64,000 nucleotides of DNA from Gymnothorax reevesii. Taxonomy: Eukaryota; Chordata; Actinopteri; Anguilliformes; Muraenidae. The stretch is taken from positions 125,513,447-125,577,446 of the forward strand of contig CM056573.1 of the NCBI GenBank assembly GCA_029721435.1, given 5' to 3'. The notes beneath the pieces are model-generated. The model had not been told where the DNA came from. It saw only the letters and a list, made by a program, of their open reading frames with translations, and did no database searches. Of this stretch, positions 40,038 through 48,441 are shown piece after piece. Within the stretch, counting starts at the first letter, position 1; the number at the start of each line of letters is the position of its first letter. Both the position numbers and the translations under genes were made by a program.

Positions 40038-41573
40038 ATGGAGGCCCAAAACCCCCATACCAAGGGGTACGGAGACTCCGGGACCCGTCCCTGTCGCTGT
40101 GGGAACAAGATCTCGAGTAAAGATCCACACCAGGTCTGCTCGAGCTGCCTGGGGCTGGAACACGCCCGTATGGCTTTCGAACTTCCCGGCTCGTGCCAAC
40201 ACTGCGCGGTGTTTACAGCGAAAAGTCTCCGCAGACGGCTAGCCCGCCAGGCTAGCTTGTCTGGAATCGACCCCCTCCTCCCCTCCGACGGTGCTGCCGC
40301 CGAGGGCAAGCAGGATTTGGCGGTCGCTACGGCGGCGATTCCGGAGGCTAGCGCCAGCTGGGGCTCCCAGCTCGACCTAGCCGCGGATCCCCCGTGTGAG
40401 GAAGACGTCCTAGAACTGGACTATGGGGACGATGAAGATGGCGTCTCTGAACTCCTCATATCAGAGGATGAGGAAGATGACGACGTCTTCATTACTCCGG
40501 CTCGGGCCGCGCAGCCCGCGGCCTCCGTCACCTCTCGGGATGGAGATGAGAGTAGCATACCAGCTTCTCCTCTCCCCAGCTCCGACATGCTCGACGTGTG
40601 CAAACGCGCTGCTGTCCGGCTGAACATCCCCTGGCCCGTTGTCGTAGCTGAGACCACCAGATCCCGCTACGAGGGGAAGAAATTGCCCTTGGCTAAGAGT
40701 GCGACGGAACAACTTCTCCCCGTCTTCCCGGAGCTGCTAGATGAGGTTGCGCGCTCTTGGAAAGACCGCCCTTACAGCAGCAAGAGCCCAGTTCGCGGTG
40801 CTTCGTCCCTCGATTGTGAGGCGATGGAGAGCCTGGGTCTGCTCCGCATGCCTCCGATGGAGCCACTCGTGGCAGCGCACCTTCACCCCCGCCTGTCAGC
40901 GGTGTCCTCCCGGAGCCCCAGTCTGCCGTCCAAGTCGGACCGTTTTCAGTCAGCCTTGACTGAGAAGGCGTATAAGGCGGCTGCGCTTTCGGCCAGAGCG
41001 CTCAATGTCCTCTCCCTGCTCACGGCTTATCAGGCTGAGTTGTGCGAGGATTTTGTGCTAACTCAGGACCCAGCTACATGGGAGGAAATACCGGTCGTCA
41101 CCGACCTGTGTCTCCGTGTCCAACGCTGCGCGGTCCAGGCCACGGGAAAAGCGCTGGGGACTATGGTCCTACAGGAACGGGCGCGGTGGCTCAACCTCGC
41201 CAACCTGTCGGACAGGGAGAAGGATGACATCCTGGACATGCCCATTGTCCCGGAGGGGATCTTCGGTTCCGCGTTGGCTTCTATGCAACGGCGGTGCGAA
41301 GCTAAAAAGAAGGAGGATGAAGCTCTCAAGCTCTGCCTCCCTCGAAAGCCCCCTGCTCCTCTTCCGCCTGCTCAGCGTAAGACCTTTGCACAGGCTGCTT
41401 CACAGGATTCGCAGTTTAAAATGCCGAAACTGCGGAGGCCTCAGCCCGCCCCGCCTGCTCCGCCAGGTCGGCCCGGCTGGCCTAAAAAGCCCTCGGCCCC
41501 GGCTGTAGCTGCGCCTGCGCGACCCGCGCACACCGCCAGCAGCCAGGCCAGGAAAAAGAAGAGAGCGGCCTGA
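40038..41573 (+). CDS. DIRS gag-like protein (ORF1)
   Basis: A 511-codon frame starts at the ATG at 40,038. The frame is open slightly further upstream but has no earlier ATG nearby. The N-terminus has a Cys/His-rich patch (RPCRCGNKI, CSSCLGLEHAR, CQHC), followed by an acidic region near residues 130-155 (YGDDEDG, SEDEEDDD), a middle with Leu/Ala-rich helices, and a basic Pro/Ala-rich tail (AARPAHT, RKKKRAA). The position before RT in a DIRS element marks it as the Gag-like nucleic-acid-binding structural protein. That role is inferred from position and composition, since these proteins are poorly conserved. There are no stops. Confidence 0.85.
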   Translation: MEAQNPHTKGYGDSGTRPCRCGNKISSKDPHQVCSSCLGLEHARMAFELPGSCQHCAVFTAKSLRRRLARQASLSGIDPLLPSDGAAAEGKQDLAVATAAIPEASASWGSQLDLAADPPCEEDVLELDYGDDEDGVSELLISEDEEDDDVFITPARAAQPAASVTSRDGDESSIPASPLPSSDMLDVCKRAAVRLNIPWPVVVAETTRSRYEGKKLPLAKSATEQLLPVFPELLDEVARSWKDRPYSSKSPVRGASSLDCEAMESLGLLRMPPMEPLVAAHLHPRLSAVSSRSPSLPSKSDRFQSALTEKAYKAAALSARALNVLSLLTAYQAELCEDFVLTQDPATWEEIPVVTDLCLRVQRCAVQATGKALGTMVLQERARWLNLANLSDREKDDILDMPIVPEGIFGSALASMQRRCEAKKKEDEALKLCLPRKPPAPLPPAQRKTFAQAASQDSQFKMPKLRRPQPAPPAPPGRPGWPKKPSAPAVAAPARPAHTASSQARKKKRAA

Positions 41574-41591
41574 CTCCCCCTCTCTCCTCTG

Positions 41592-44500
41592 GTGACGCAG
41601 CTGGAAGTTCCCCGTTCTCCGGCTCCACCTGTTTGGCTTTCGGGCGTGCACCCAGGGGCTCCCCACGCCCCTATCTCCCAGCTGCCTCGGACCGTGCCAG
41701 TGCAAGCCGGGAGAGATGGACATTTGACGTCGCGGGGTTTAGCGGTTGCCCCCCTCTCATGTCCACAAGCACGCACATACACAAATGTTTTCACAAAGAG
41801 AATAAATTGTGTCCCGCTGTCGCAGCCAGGCCGAGTGCCGAGGGCGCAGCTAAAAATAAAGAAAGCCAAATCTGTCAAAATAAGCACGCCACCCGGGGGC
41901 CTTGTCATTCCGCCACAGGAGAACGCCACCGCACTGCGGCTGCGCCCTCTTGTGGTGGGAGGACTGCAGGGCACGTCACCCGGGGGCTGTGTCATTCCGC
42001 CACAAGAGGGCGCCACCGCACTGCGGCTGGGCCCTCTTGTGGTGGAAGGGCTGCGGTGCACATCACCTCTCGCCCTCAGATGGCGGAGATGGGTCGCACT
42101 GGCAGCCCCACCCTGGGTGTTGAGGACGATTTCGAGGGGGTACAGGCTGCAATTCGCCGCTGTCCCCCCGCGATTCGCCGGCGTTATACACTCCCAGGCG
42201 CGGGGAGAGTCAGCTCGTGTTTTACAGGAGGAAATTTTCTCACTGTTAAACAAAGGAGCAATCTGTGTCGTCCCTCCCGCACAATGTCAGAGCGGTTTCT
42301 ACTCCAGGTATTTCCTAGTCCCCAAACGGGGGGGGGAACGGTATTCGCCCTATCCTGGATTTACGGGCTCTGAACAAATATCTCAGGAAGTACAAGTTCA
42401 GGATGCTCACACACGCATCCCTGTTGCGTCTTGTACGTCAGAACGATTGGTTCACTTCAATCGATCTGAAAGACGCGTACTTCCACATTCCAATCTATCC
42501 TCCCCACAGAAAGTTTCTGAGGTTCGCTTTCCAGGGGATCTGCTACGAGTATCGCGTGCTCCCTTTCGGTCTGTCATTAAGCCCGAGGGTGTTCGTGCGG
42601 TGCACGGAGGCAGCAATAGCCCCGCTGAGACGGCGGGGCATCCGTCTGGCCACTTACCTGGACGATTGGCTGCTTTTAGCGCAATCGGAGCAGGAAGCCA
42701 GGGCGCACACGCGTATTCTCACACAGCACCTAGTCGATCTGGGTTTTGTGATAAACGCGGAGAAAAGCATGCTGTCCCCAGCGCAAGATGCTATCTTTCT
42801 GGGGTTATCCCTGAATTCGGTGTCTTTCACAGCTCGCCTCTCGGCGGAACGGGTGAGAGCTTTCAGGGCATGCCTCGCGCTTTTTTATCCAGGCAGGTTT
42901 GTTCCATTCAGATTGTGTCTTCGGTTACTCGGTCTGATGGCGTCTGCCATCCTCGTGATCCGTCTCGGTCGCCTCCACATGAGAGAATTCCAGCTTTGGG
43001 TGGCCTCATGCGGGCTAGATCCCGTGCGTCACGGCACGCGGAGAGTCTTGGTTACACTGGAATGCGCCAGGGCGCTGCGTCACTGGCGGACTCCGTCCTT
43101 TCTGACCCAGGGGGTCCCAATGGGCTCGGTCCTGTCCAGGAAGGTGGTCACTACAGACGCCAGCCTGACGGGCTGGGGCGGAATTCACGGGGGCCAGTCT
43201 GTGAGGGGCCGCTGGAGTGTGGGCCTCCAGCAGTCTCACATAAATTTTCTGGAACTTTCAGCGGTGTTCCTCTCCCTGAAACATTTCCTTCCATCTCTCA
43301 TGGGTCATCATGTCCTGGTGAGAACGGACAATACGACGACGGTGGCGTACATCAACCGTCAGGGGGGGTTGCGCTCCCGTCAGTTGCACATGTTGGCACG
43401 CAAACTGATCCTGTGGAGCTGCGGCCGTCTCCTCTCCTTGAGAGCGACGCACGTCCCGGGGGTCTTGAACACAGGCGCGGACCTATTGTCCAGGGGTGCG
43501 CCGGTGTATGGGGAGTGGACTCTGCACCCGGAGATTGTGGAACAGATATGGGCCCGGTTCGGTCGGGCCGCGGTAGATCTGTTCGCGGCGAGAGAAAACG
43601 CGCAGTGCGCGCTGTTTTACTCTCTGCGCGGCATGGATGCTCCCCTTGGCATAGACGCACTAGCGCACGTCTGGCCGCACGAGCTTCTTTACGCGTTCCC
43701 TCCCCTGGCCTTGATATCCCCCACTCTGTCCAGAGTGAGGGAACGTGGTCACGCACTGATATTGATTGCTCCGCATTGGCCGGCGATGCATTGGCTAGCG
43801 GAAATATATCGGTTACTGTGCGCTCAGCCTTGGCAGCTCCCGCTGCGCAGGGACCTGCTATCGCAGGGGGGGGGGGCGATCCTCCACCCGCACCCGGAAC
43901 GCCTGGCGTTGTGGGCGTGGCCCCTGAGTGGCTCAGTCTCTCGGCTGTGGGATTGTCACAGCGTGTGATTTCCACTATACAAAACGCTAGGGCCCCATCC
44001 ACTAGGTCTTTGTATGACTGTAAGTGGAGGGTGTTTGAGGGGTGGTGTCACAGGAACGGCCACGTTTCTTTTCAGTGTCCGGTGAGTGCTATATTGTCAT
44101 TCTTGCAGGACCTGATTGACAAAGGCAAATCCTTCTCCACGATTAAGGTGTACTTGGCGGCTATCGCCGCCTGTCACGTGGGGTTTGAAAAGCGAACGGC
44201 GAGTCAGCACCCACTGGTTTGCCGTTTTATGAAGGGAGCGCGCAGGCTTCTCCCCGTGTCCAGACCACTGGTGCCACCGTGGGATCTGGCTGTGGTTCTG
44301 GAGGGGCTTAAGGGCCCTCCTTTTGAGCCACTGGAAGGGGCAGACTTGAAGCACGTGTCTTTCAAGGCTGTGTTGTTGCTGGCTCTGGCTTCAGCTAAGC
44401 GAGTTAGTGACATCCATGCGCTTTCGGTGCATCCGTCATGCGCTCAGCTCTTCCCGGGAGATGTAAGGTTGATTTTGAGGCCCAACCCGGCTTTTGTGCC

Positions 44501-44936
44501 TAAGGTGGTGGGCTCATGTTCTCCAATTGACCTTCTGGCCTTTGCTGCCTCAACAGAGGAGCAGCAGTCGCACGCGTTATGTCCAGTCCGTACGGTGCGC
44601 ATGTACATGGACAGGACTAGGGGATTCAGGAGGAGCGATCAGCTGTTCGTCTCCTGGGCTAATCCTCATAAAGGAAAACCTATCACTAAGCAGCGCCTAT
44701 CCCATTGGGTGGTGGAGGCGATTGCTTTGGCCTATACGTGTCGGGGTTTGCAGCCGCCTGTGGGCATGCGGGCGCACTCGACTCGGGGCTTGGCCGCATC
44801 CTGGGCCTTATTCAGGGGAGTTTCTGTTCAGGACATCTGTGCAGCGGCGAGTTGGTCCTCGCCTCTCACTTTTGTCCGCTTTTATAAGCTGGACGTTTCC
44901 GCCCCGTGCGTGGCACGCGCGGTTCTGCTGTCCTGA
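41592..44936 (+). CDS. DIRS tyrosine recombinase ORF overlapping RT
   Basis: An unbroken frame of 1114 codons starts at a GTG with no ATG to support it, so the start is not fixed. Roughly residues 177-248 hold the N-terminus of RT. The middle is the RT region in another frame and has no recognisable domain. The last ~300 residues are a tyrosine recombinase: an N-terminal core-binding part (TRSLYDCKWRVF, FSTIKVYLAAI), then SAKRVSDIHAL with the first catalytic Arg (about 936), HSTRG with the His-x-x-Arg pair (about 1062), and the nucleophile Tyr in VRFYKLDV (about 1098). The enzyme would integrate circular element DNA. Overlap with RT is a known feature of DIRS elements. Confidence 0.9.
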   Translation: MTQLEVPRSPAPPVWLSGVHPGAPHAPISQLPRTVPVQAGRDGHLTSRGLAVAPLSCPQARTYTNVFTKRINCVPLSQPGRVPRAQLKIKKAKSVKISTPPGGLVIPPQENATALRLRPLVVGGLQGTSPGGCVIPPQEGATALRLGPLVVEGLRCTSPLALRWRRWVALAAPPWVLRTISRGYRLQFAAVPPRFAGVIHSQARGESARVLQEEIFSLLNKGAICVVPPAQCQSGFYSRYFLVPKRGGERYSPYPGFTGSEQISQEVQVQDAHTRIPVASCTSERLVHFNRSERRVLPHSNLSSPQKVSEVRFPGDLLRVSRAPFRSVIKPEGVRAVHGGSNSPAETAGHPSGHLPGRLAAFSAIGAGSQGAHAYSHTAPSRSGFCDKRGEKHAVPSARCYLSGVIPEFGVFHSSPLGGTGESFQGMPRAFLSRQVCSIQIVSSVTRSDGVCHPRDPSRSPPHERIPALGGLMRARSRASRHAESLGYTGMRQGAASLADSVLSDPGGPNGLGPVQEGGHYRRQPDGLGRNSRGPVCEGPLECGPPAVSHKFSGTFSGVPLPETFPSISHGSSCPGENGQYDDGGVHQPSGGVALPSVAHVGTQTDPVELRPSPLLESDARPGGLEHRRGPIVQGCAGVWGVDSAPGDCGTDMGPVRSGRGRSVRGERKRAVRAVLLSARHGCSPWHRRTSARLAARASLRVPSPGLDIPHSVQSEGTWSRTDIDCSALAGDALASGNISVTVRSALAAPAAQGPAIAGGGGDPPPAPGTPGVVGVAPEWLSLSAVGLSQRVISTIQNARAPSTRSLYDCKWRVFEGWCHRNGHVSFQCPVSAILSFLQDLIDKGKSFSTIKVYLAAIAACHVGFEKRTASQHPLVCRFMKGARRLLPVSRPLVPPWDLAVVLEGLKGPPFEPLEGADLKHVSFKAVLLLALASAKRVSDIHALSVHPSCAQLFPGDVRLILRPNPAFVPKVVGSCSPIDLLAFAASTEEQQSHALCPVRTVRMYMDRTRGFRRSDQLFVSWANPHKGKPITKQRLSHWVVEAIALAYTCRGLQPPVGMRAHSTRGLAASWALFRGVSVQDICAAASWSSPLTFVRFYKLDVSAPCVARAVLLS
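41888..42064 (+). repeat. Two tandem ~87-bp repeats with strong hairpin
   Basis: ACCCGGGGGC recurs at 41,891 and 41,978. Each unit has GTCATTCCGCCACA, CACCGCACTGCGGCTG and CCCTCTTGTGGTGG. In copy 2, CCACAAGAGGGC (42,000-42,011) pairs perfectly with GCCCTCTTGTGG (42,031-42,042). The repeats lie between the gag-like ORF and the RT domain. Confidence 0.85.
42403..43968 (+). CDS. DIRS reverse transcriptase / RNase H / methyltransferase-like ORF
   Basis: The 521 codons after the ATG at 42,403 hold the RT domain: SIDLKDAYFHIP with a catalytic Asp (about residue 23), LPFGLSLSP, and YLDD (about residue 84). RNase H follows with VVTTDASLTGWGG (about 249), INFLELSAV and LVRTDNTTTVAY. A third part with VDLFAAREN (about 391), PLGIDALAHVWP and LLYAFPPLALI corresponds to the methyltransferase-like domain reported in DIRS elements. 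The true start of RT lies upstream: conserved words RGYRLQF, QEEIFSLLNKGAI and FYSRYFLVPK are read in the +0 frame of 41,592-44,936 and switch to this frame at the G9 run ending at 42,336. The frameshift is a mutation, an assembly slip, or a programmed shift. RT copies element RNA into DNA. Confidence 0.9.
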   Translation: MLTHASLLRLVRQNDWFTSIDLKDAYFHIPIYPPHRKFLRFAFQGICYEYRVLPFGLSLSPRVFVRCTEAAIAPLRRRGIRLATYLDDWLLLAQSEQEARAHTRILTQHLVDLGFVINAEKSMLSPAQDAIFLGLSLNSVSFTARLSAERVRAFRACLALFYPGRFVPFRLCLRLLGLMASAILVIRLGRLHMREFQLWVASCGLDPVRHGTRRVLVTLECARALRHWRTPSFLTQGVPMGSVLSRKVVTTDASLTGWGGIHGGQSVRGRWSVGLQQSHINFLELSAVFLSLKHFLPSLMGHHVLVRTDNTTTVAYINRQGGLRSRQLHMLARKLILWSCGRLLSLRATHVPGVLNTGADLLSRGAPVYGEWTLHPEIVEQIWARFGRAAVDLFAARENAQCALFYSLRGMDAPLGIDALAHVWPHELLYAFPPLALISPTLSRVRERGHALILIAPHWPAMHWLAEIYRLLCAQPWQLPLRRDLLSQGGGAILHPHPERLALWAWPLSGSVSRLWDCHSV

Positions 44937-45008
44937 CTGGAACAGAATTGCTTCTCTGTGGGTTGGTGGACGCTGGATAAGCTTGTCTGGCAATACGGGA
45001 GCTACGAT

Positions 45009-45105
45009 ATCCCATAGTGAGACATCGAGCGAAATATTATGAAAGAGAACTTTAGGTTATTTACATAACCCCGGTTCTCTGAGTAATATGAGTGAGATGT
45101 CTCAC
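45009..45105 (+). repeat. Internal complementary region (ICR)
   Basis: The first half (ATCCCATAGTGAGACATC to GAGAACTT) is the reverse complement of the left outer end of the element. The second half (TTAGGTTATTTACATAACCC to GTGAGATGTCTCAC) is the reverse complement of the right outer end. The two halves join over AAG/CTT. In the DIRS model this template brings the ends together to circularise the cDNA. Confidence 0.95.
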
Positions 45106-45127
45106 CAGACAACCCTTCTTGCTGGGG

Positions 45128-45297
45128 CGAGTGAGAAGAGGTGCTTATCTTGAATGACGTGGTGCCGTCCGCATGAGCTATTTAAGGTGGGTGTACCACC
45201 TGGGCGGACGGACACGTTCACCAGCCAATCAGGATTGGCGTAATGAGATTAATGCTTCTGAGGCTGCAGCGAGGCGTGCATCCCATAGTGAGACATC
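45128..45297 (+). repeat. Right inverted terminal repeat of the DIRS element
   Basis: It is the reverse complement of the left terminal repeat, starting CGAGTGAGAAGAGGTG and ending GTGAGACATC. The unique right tail (to 45,343) lies beyond. Confidence 0.95.
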
Positions 45298-45343
45298 TCA
45301 CTCATATTACTCAGAGAACCGGGGTTATGTAAATAACCTAAAG

Positions 45344-45845
45344 TTTTGTTTTGTCCAAATTTAGAGACAATTTATTTATATAACCAATTCTTCAATTTGT
45401 TCATTTCTTGTGTGATCTCTTGTAGAAGCTGCTGCAAATCCTCACCAGAACAGAAAATATTAGTATCATCAGCAAAAAGTACAAATTTCATAATTTTTGA
45501 TACTCTACAGATGTCATTAATGTGCAGATTGAAGAGAACAGGCCCTAGTATTGACCCTTGAGGTACACCACATGTGATGACCCTACCAGTAGAAATATAA
45601 TCGTCAATTTGGACAAACTGAAACCTGCTACCAAGATAGCTTTTCAGCCATTTCCTCTAATGCCATATTTCTCCATCTTTTTTAACAACACATCATGGTC
45701 TATTGTATCAAAGGCTTTTTTTTAAGTTGAAGATTCCAATAGCAAACTTCTTTTTATCAAGACAATTCGTTATTTCTTCTATTACATCAATTAATGCATA
45801 TGAATTATGCATTTGTTTTTATATTTCTTATATTTTGCTTTGTCA
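45344..45845 (-). pseudogene. LINE reverse transcriptase, 5' part (split by the DIRS element)
   Basis: On the minus strand from about 45,840 downward the decayed frames give KKAFDTIDHDVLLKKMEKYG, then CGVPQGSILGPV, NDICRV and FADDTNIF with the RT catalytic Asp pair, and QEMNKLKNW, LNLDKTK at the edge of the DIRS element. The order and the FADD motif identify non-LTR RT. Frameshifts and stops break the gene, for instance TGA following YGIRGNG. It continues at 39,171-39,386. Only the RT part is seen; no endonuclease is evident to the right. Confidence 0.88.
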
Positions 45846-47044
45846 TCAGTAATTCTAGATTAAGATCTTCTCGGCTACGAGAGGCATATGGGAGGTAGGG
45901 AGGTGGCTAGTGTGAGCTGAAACGGAGGTGAGGGGAAAACTGGCCGAAATAGTTGATGAGAGGAGCGGACCTGTTGGAGGAAGAAGCGCAGAATTAGTAA
46001 CTTGGGAAACGGGGAAGGGGCGAGAAAGAGGCTAAAGGAGCCCAGAAGCCAGGCTTTGACTGAAAGGATGGGGATGGAGGGGGATGCATGTGCACGGGGC
46101 AAAAGTGCAGCCTGTGAACACAGGAACAATAAAAAAAGGGGACGAAAAGAGACTAAAGAGATTTTAAACTGAGGGAGCAGGCACAGGGTGGGGGGGGGGG
46201 GGGGTGGCTGGCTGGTTTTACGGAAGGGGTGACTTCCACTGAATCTGGAGATGGAGGCTGTCGCCGAGCGTGATGACGTGGCGCTGGGGACGTTGATGGT
46301 GGAACCCGGTAATGCTGTGTGGTCTGCATACATCTGGTCTGCTCATGTGGAGGATCAGCTGCATTGCCGGGGGAGTCTTTTTATAGTTTTTAGTAGTCTG
46401 GCCTTGTTGTTGGAGCAGTGGAAGGGGATTTTCTTCTGCTTGAGCACCCGATGTAGTCTGGTGAAGGTTGAACGTGGAGCCTGGGATGAGCTTGAAGTGG
46501 TAAGCCTTGCTGGGGAGCCGCAGGCTCTCGCTTCTGAGTGTCGCTGGTGAGGAGAGGTGTAGCTACTGCAAGATGGAGGTCTGGAATTGCTACACCGCGG
46601 AGCCCTCAGTCGTCATTGCGGGGGTAGCGTGGTTCAGAATGTGAGCACCCCAGTTGGGGCGAGCAAGTGATGCTTCGTGGTGGAGGTACGAAGATGGCAC
46701 AGTACAGGCGGGTGCGTGGAGGAGAAGAGGGAGTTGCAGGAACGGAGTGGGAAGATTCTTCGGGAGCCTTAGAGTCTTGGTTTTATTCTCCGTCCGAGGG
46801 ACTCTGCGGGATTTAGCCTTTCTTCAGGTAAGCAAACTTTTGCTGTACGCTTGGCTGTCTGGTTTGCGAGTAAACAACATAGTATTGAGAGGACAGGGAT
46901 TGTGGGAATGAAGGCGGTATATTTAGGCGTGCAGACGAATAGGAAGGCGCATTTGGAGGGGTCTTGTTCATTGACCTCTTTTATTGGGAATACCCTTAAA
47001 TAGAGCCTGTCTGGCAATGTGAAGTAGGCAAAAAGCGGCACATG
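45846..47044. other. Unassigned G-rich sequence
   Basis: No gene recognised. A G-rich run of about 18 bases with one T lies at 46,188-46,207. Between 46,240 and 46,900 the plus strand is purine-rich and GC-richer than its neighbours, with no coding signature that I can name. It may be an old LTR or a repeat. Confidence 0.4.
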
Positions 47045-48441
47045 ATGCTGCAATCTAAGGAAATTCAGGAACAAATAAGAAACAAAGGTGTTGACATTTA
47101 TCAGTTTGGAAAGGGTTGCAAAGTCATTTTAAAGGCTGTGGGACTCCAGTAAACCAAAGTTAGAGCCATCTACAAACAGAGTGTATCTCTCCAGGAGTGG
47201 CAGGCCTGCGAAAACTCTTCCAAAAGCATATCAACAATTCATCCAGGAGATCATCAGAGATTTCAGACAAACATATAGAGAACCGCAGGCCTCATTTGCC
47301 TCAATTAATTAAAAAACGGCATCCATGGGAGCACTCCAAGCAGAAAACGACTGCTGTCCAAAAATAACAGAAAAGCTCCTCTTTGCCAAAAAAAAAACAT
47401 CTTGATGACTCTCAAGATTTTTCCTTTTGGAAGACATGAATCATGTCACATCTGGCAGAAAGGTTTCATAGCATTCCTCAATAAGAATATCATACCAGCA
47501 ATCTAATGCAGTGGTGGTAGTAGTATGATGGTCTGGGTCTGCTTTGGTACCTCTAGATCTGGGCAACTTGCCTTATGGAATGATAAATTCTTCTCTATAC
47601 AAGAAAATCTAAAAAATAAAAAAAAAAGTTTGGCCATCAGCTTGTTACCTAAAGGTGAAGCGCAGCTGAGTTATGCAGTAAATCAAAGATCTGAAGCACA
47701 AAATTACATCTAAAGCTGAATGGCTAAAAGGAAGCAATTGCAACTTGACTAAAAATCTAACTGAGATGTTGTGACATGAGCTTAAACAGGCCGTAAATGC
47801 AAACACAAACGTTTGTTAGCGGTTTTGTAAGGATTTGTCCTTGCAGTCCCTCATCATGCTGCATTCTTCGCCTCCACCTTAACAGGCAACAGGTGTGGCT
47901 CGTTAAGGGGGAGGTGAAGGTTTGTTATTTAAGGGTTGGTTGCACCTTGGATCAGTGCAGCAATATTTTGTTTCCTGGAGCCCTGCTATCTGTGTGAACG
48001 TGTGCTGCTGCTCCCTTCCTAGTCTTTATTTTGTGATTTAAATTAAAGAGTTTTATATTTTATACTCTGCCTGTGCGTTTGGGTCCCTTGTCCTGCTTTT
48101 GGGTACATGGTCCCAGTGCCCGCCGACTTCTCGCCTTCTGCCGGCGGGACTAAACCATGACCGGTTGTAGCCCCCAAGAGCGGCACAACCTGTTCTGAAG
48201 TTTGTGGGGGGCATTACTATATTCATATGGGTAATATACTGTAGGTTTTGAATACTTCTACCTCAAATGAATGAATTGATAATTTAAAAGTTGCATTCTG
48301 TTCTATTTTGTTCTTACTCACATTGTCTCAGCCTTCTAATAAAATTAGTTGGATCATCTGAAGTGATTAAATTTGACAAATGAGCAAAAATAAAATTTAA
48401 AAAAAACATTGTGAAGGGGGTAAATACTTTTCACAGCACTA
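47045..48441 (+). mobile_element. Tc1-like transposon relic with LTR-like insertion
   Basis: Plus-strand frames show Tc1 transposase words in order: a helix-turn-helix area (FGKGCKVILKAVGLQ, VRAIYKQS), KKNILMT-like middle, MMVWVCFGTSRSG for the VMVWGCF motif, then a decayed tail with CTGAATGGCTAAAAGG. The 3' end GGGGGTAAATACTTTTCACA then GCACTAG near 48,417-48,441 matches the terminal repeat of a fish Tc1 family. The 5' end is not clear. Many stops and frameshifts show it is inactive. A 360-bp block at 47,800-48,165 interrupts the region. Confidence 0.75.
47800..48165 (+). repeat. LTR-like repeat within the Tc1 relic
   Basis: The block contains GTTATTTAAGGG (TATA-like box near 47,925), an ATTAAAG polyadenylation-like signal near 48,043, a GC-rich 3' end (CCGCCGACTTCTCGCCTTCTG, CCGGCGGG) and ends ACCATGACC. 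Promoter followed by polyadenylation signal within 150 bp suggests a solo LTR. The ends are approximate. Confidence 0.45.

Larger units (their letters stand above)
39387..45343 (+). mobile_element. DIRS-type tyrosine-recombinase retrotransposon
   Basis: About 5.96 kb. Inverted terminal repeats lie at 39,413-39,577 and 45,128-45,297, and an internal complementary region at 45,009-45,105 is complementary to both outer ends joined together. Three frames are present: a gag-like ORF, RT/RNase H, and a tyrosine recombinase overlapping RT. DIRS elements lack integrase and protease; a circular intermediate is integrated by the recombinase. AAG stands at both ends and there is no target duplication, as expected. 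The host site is an older LINE on the minus strand. A single-base frameshift in a G-run near 42,327-42,336 separates the start of RT from the rest. The other frames are intact. Confidence 0.97.

Noticed and set aside
41441..42253. A 270-codon minus-strand frame in the DIRS element
   Set aside because: It is antisense to the gag/RT junction in GC-rich DNA; the plus-strand frames carry the recognised domains.
43352..44002. A 216-codon minus-strand frame antisense to the DIRS RT/methyltransferase region
   Set aside because: It is a shadow of two overlapping plus-strand frames and has no domain.
45875..46333. A 152-codon minus-strand frame with Pro and Ser runs
   Set aside because: It follows from a purine-rich plus strand and a G-run; composition explains the frame and no domain is visible.
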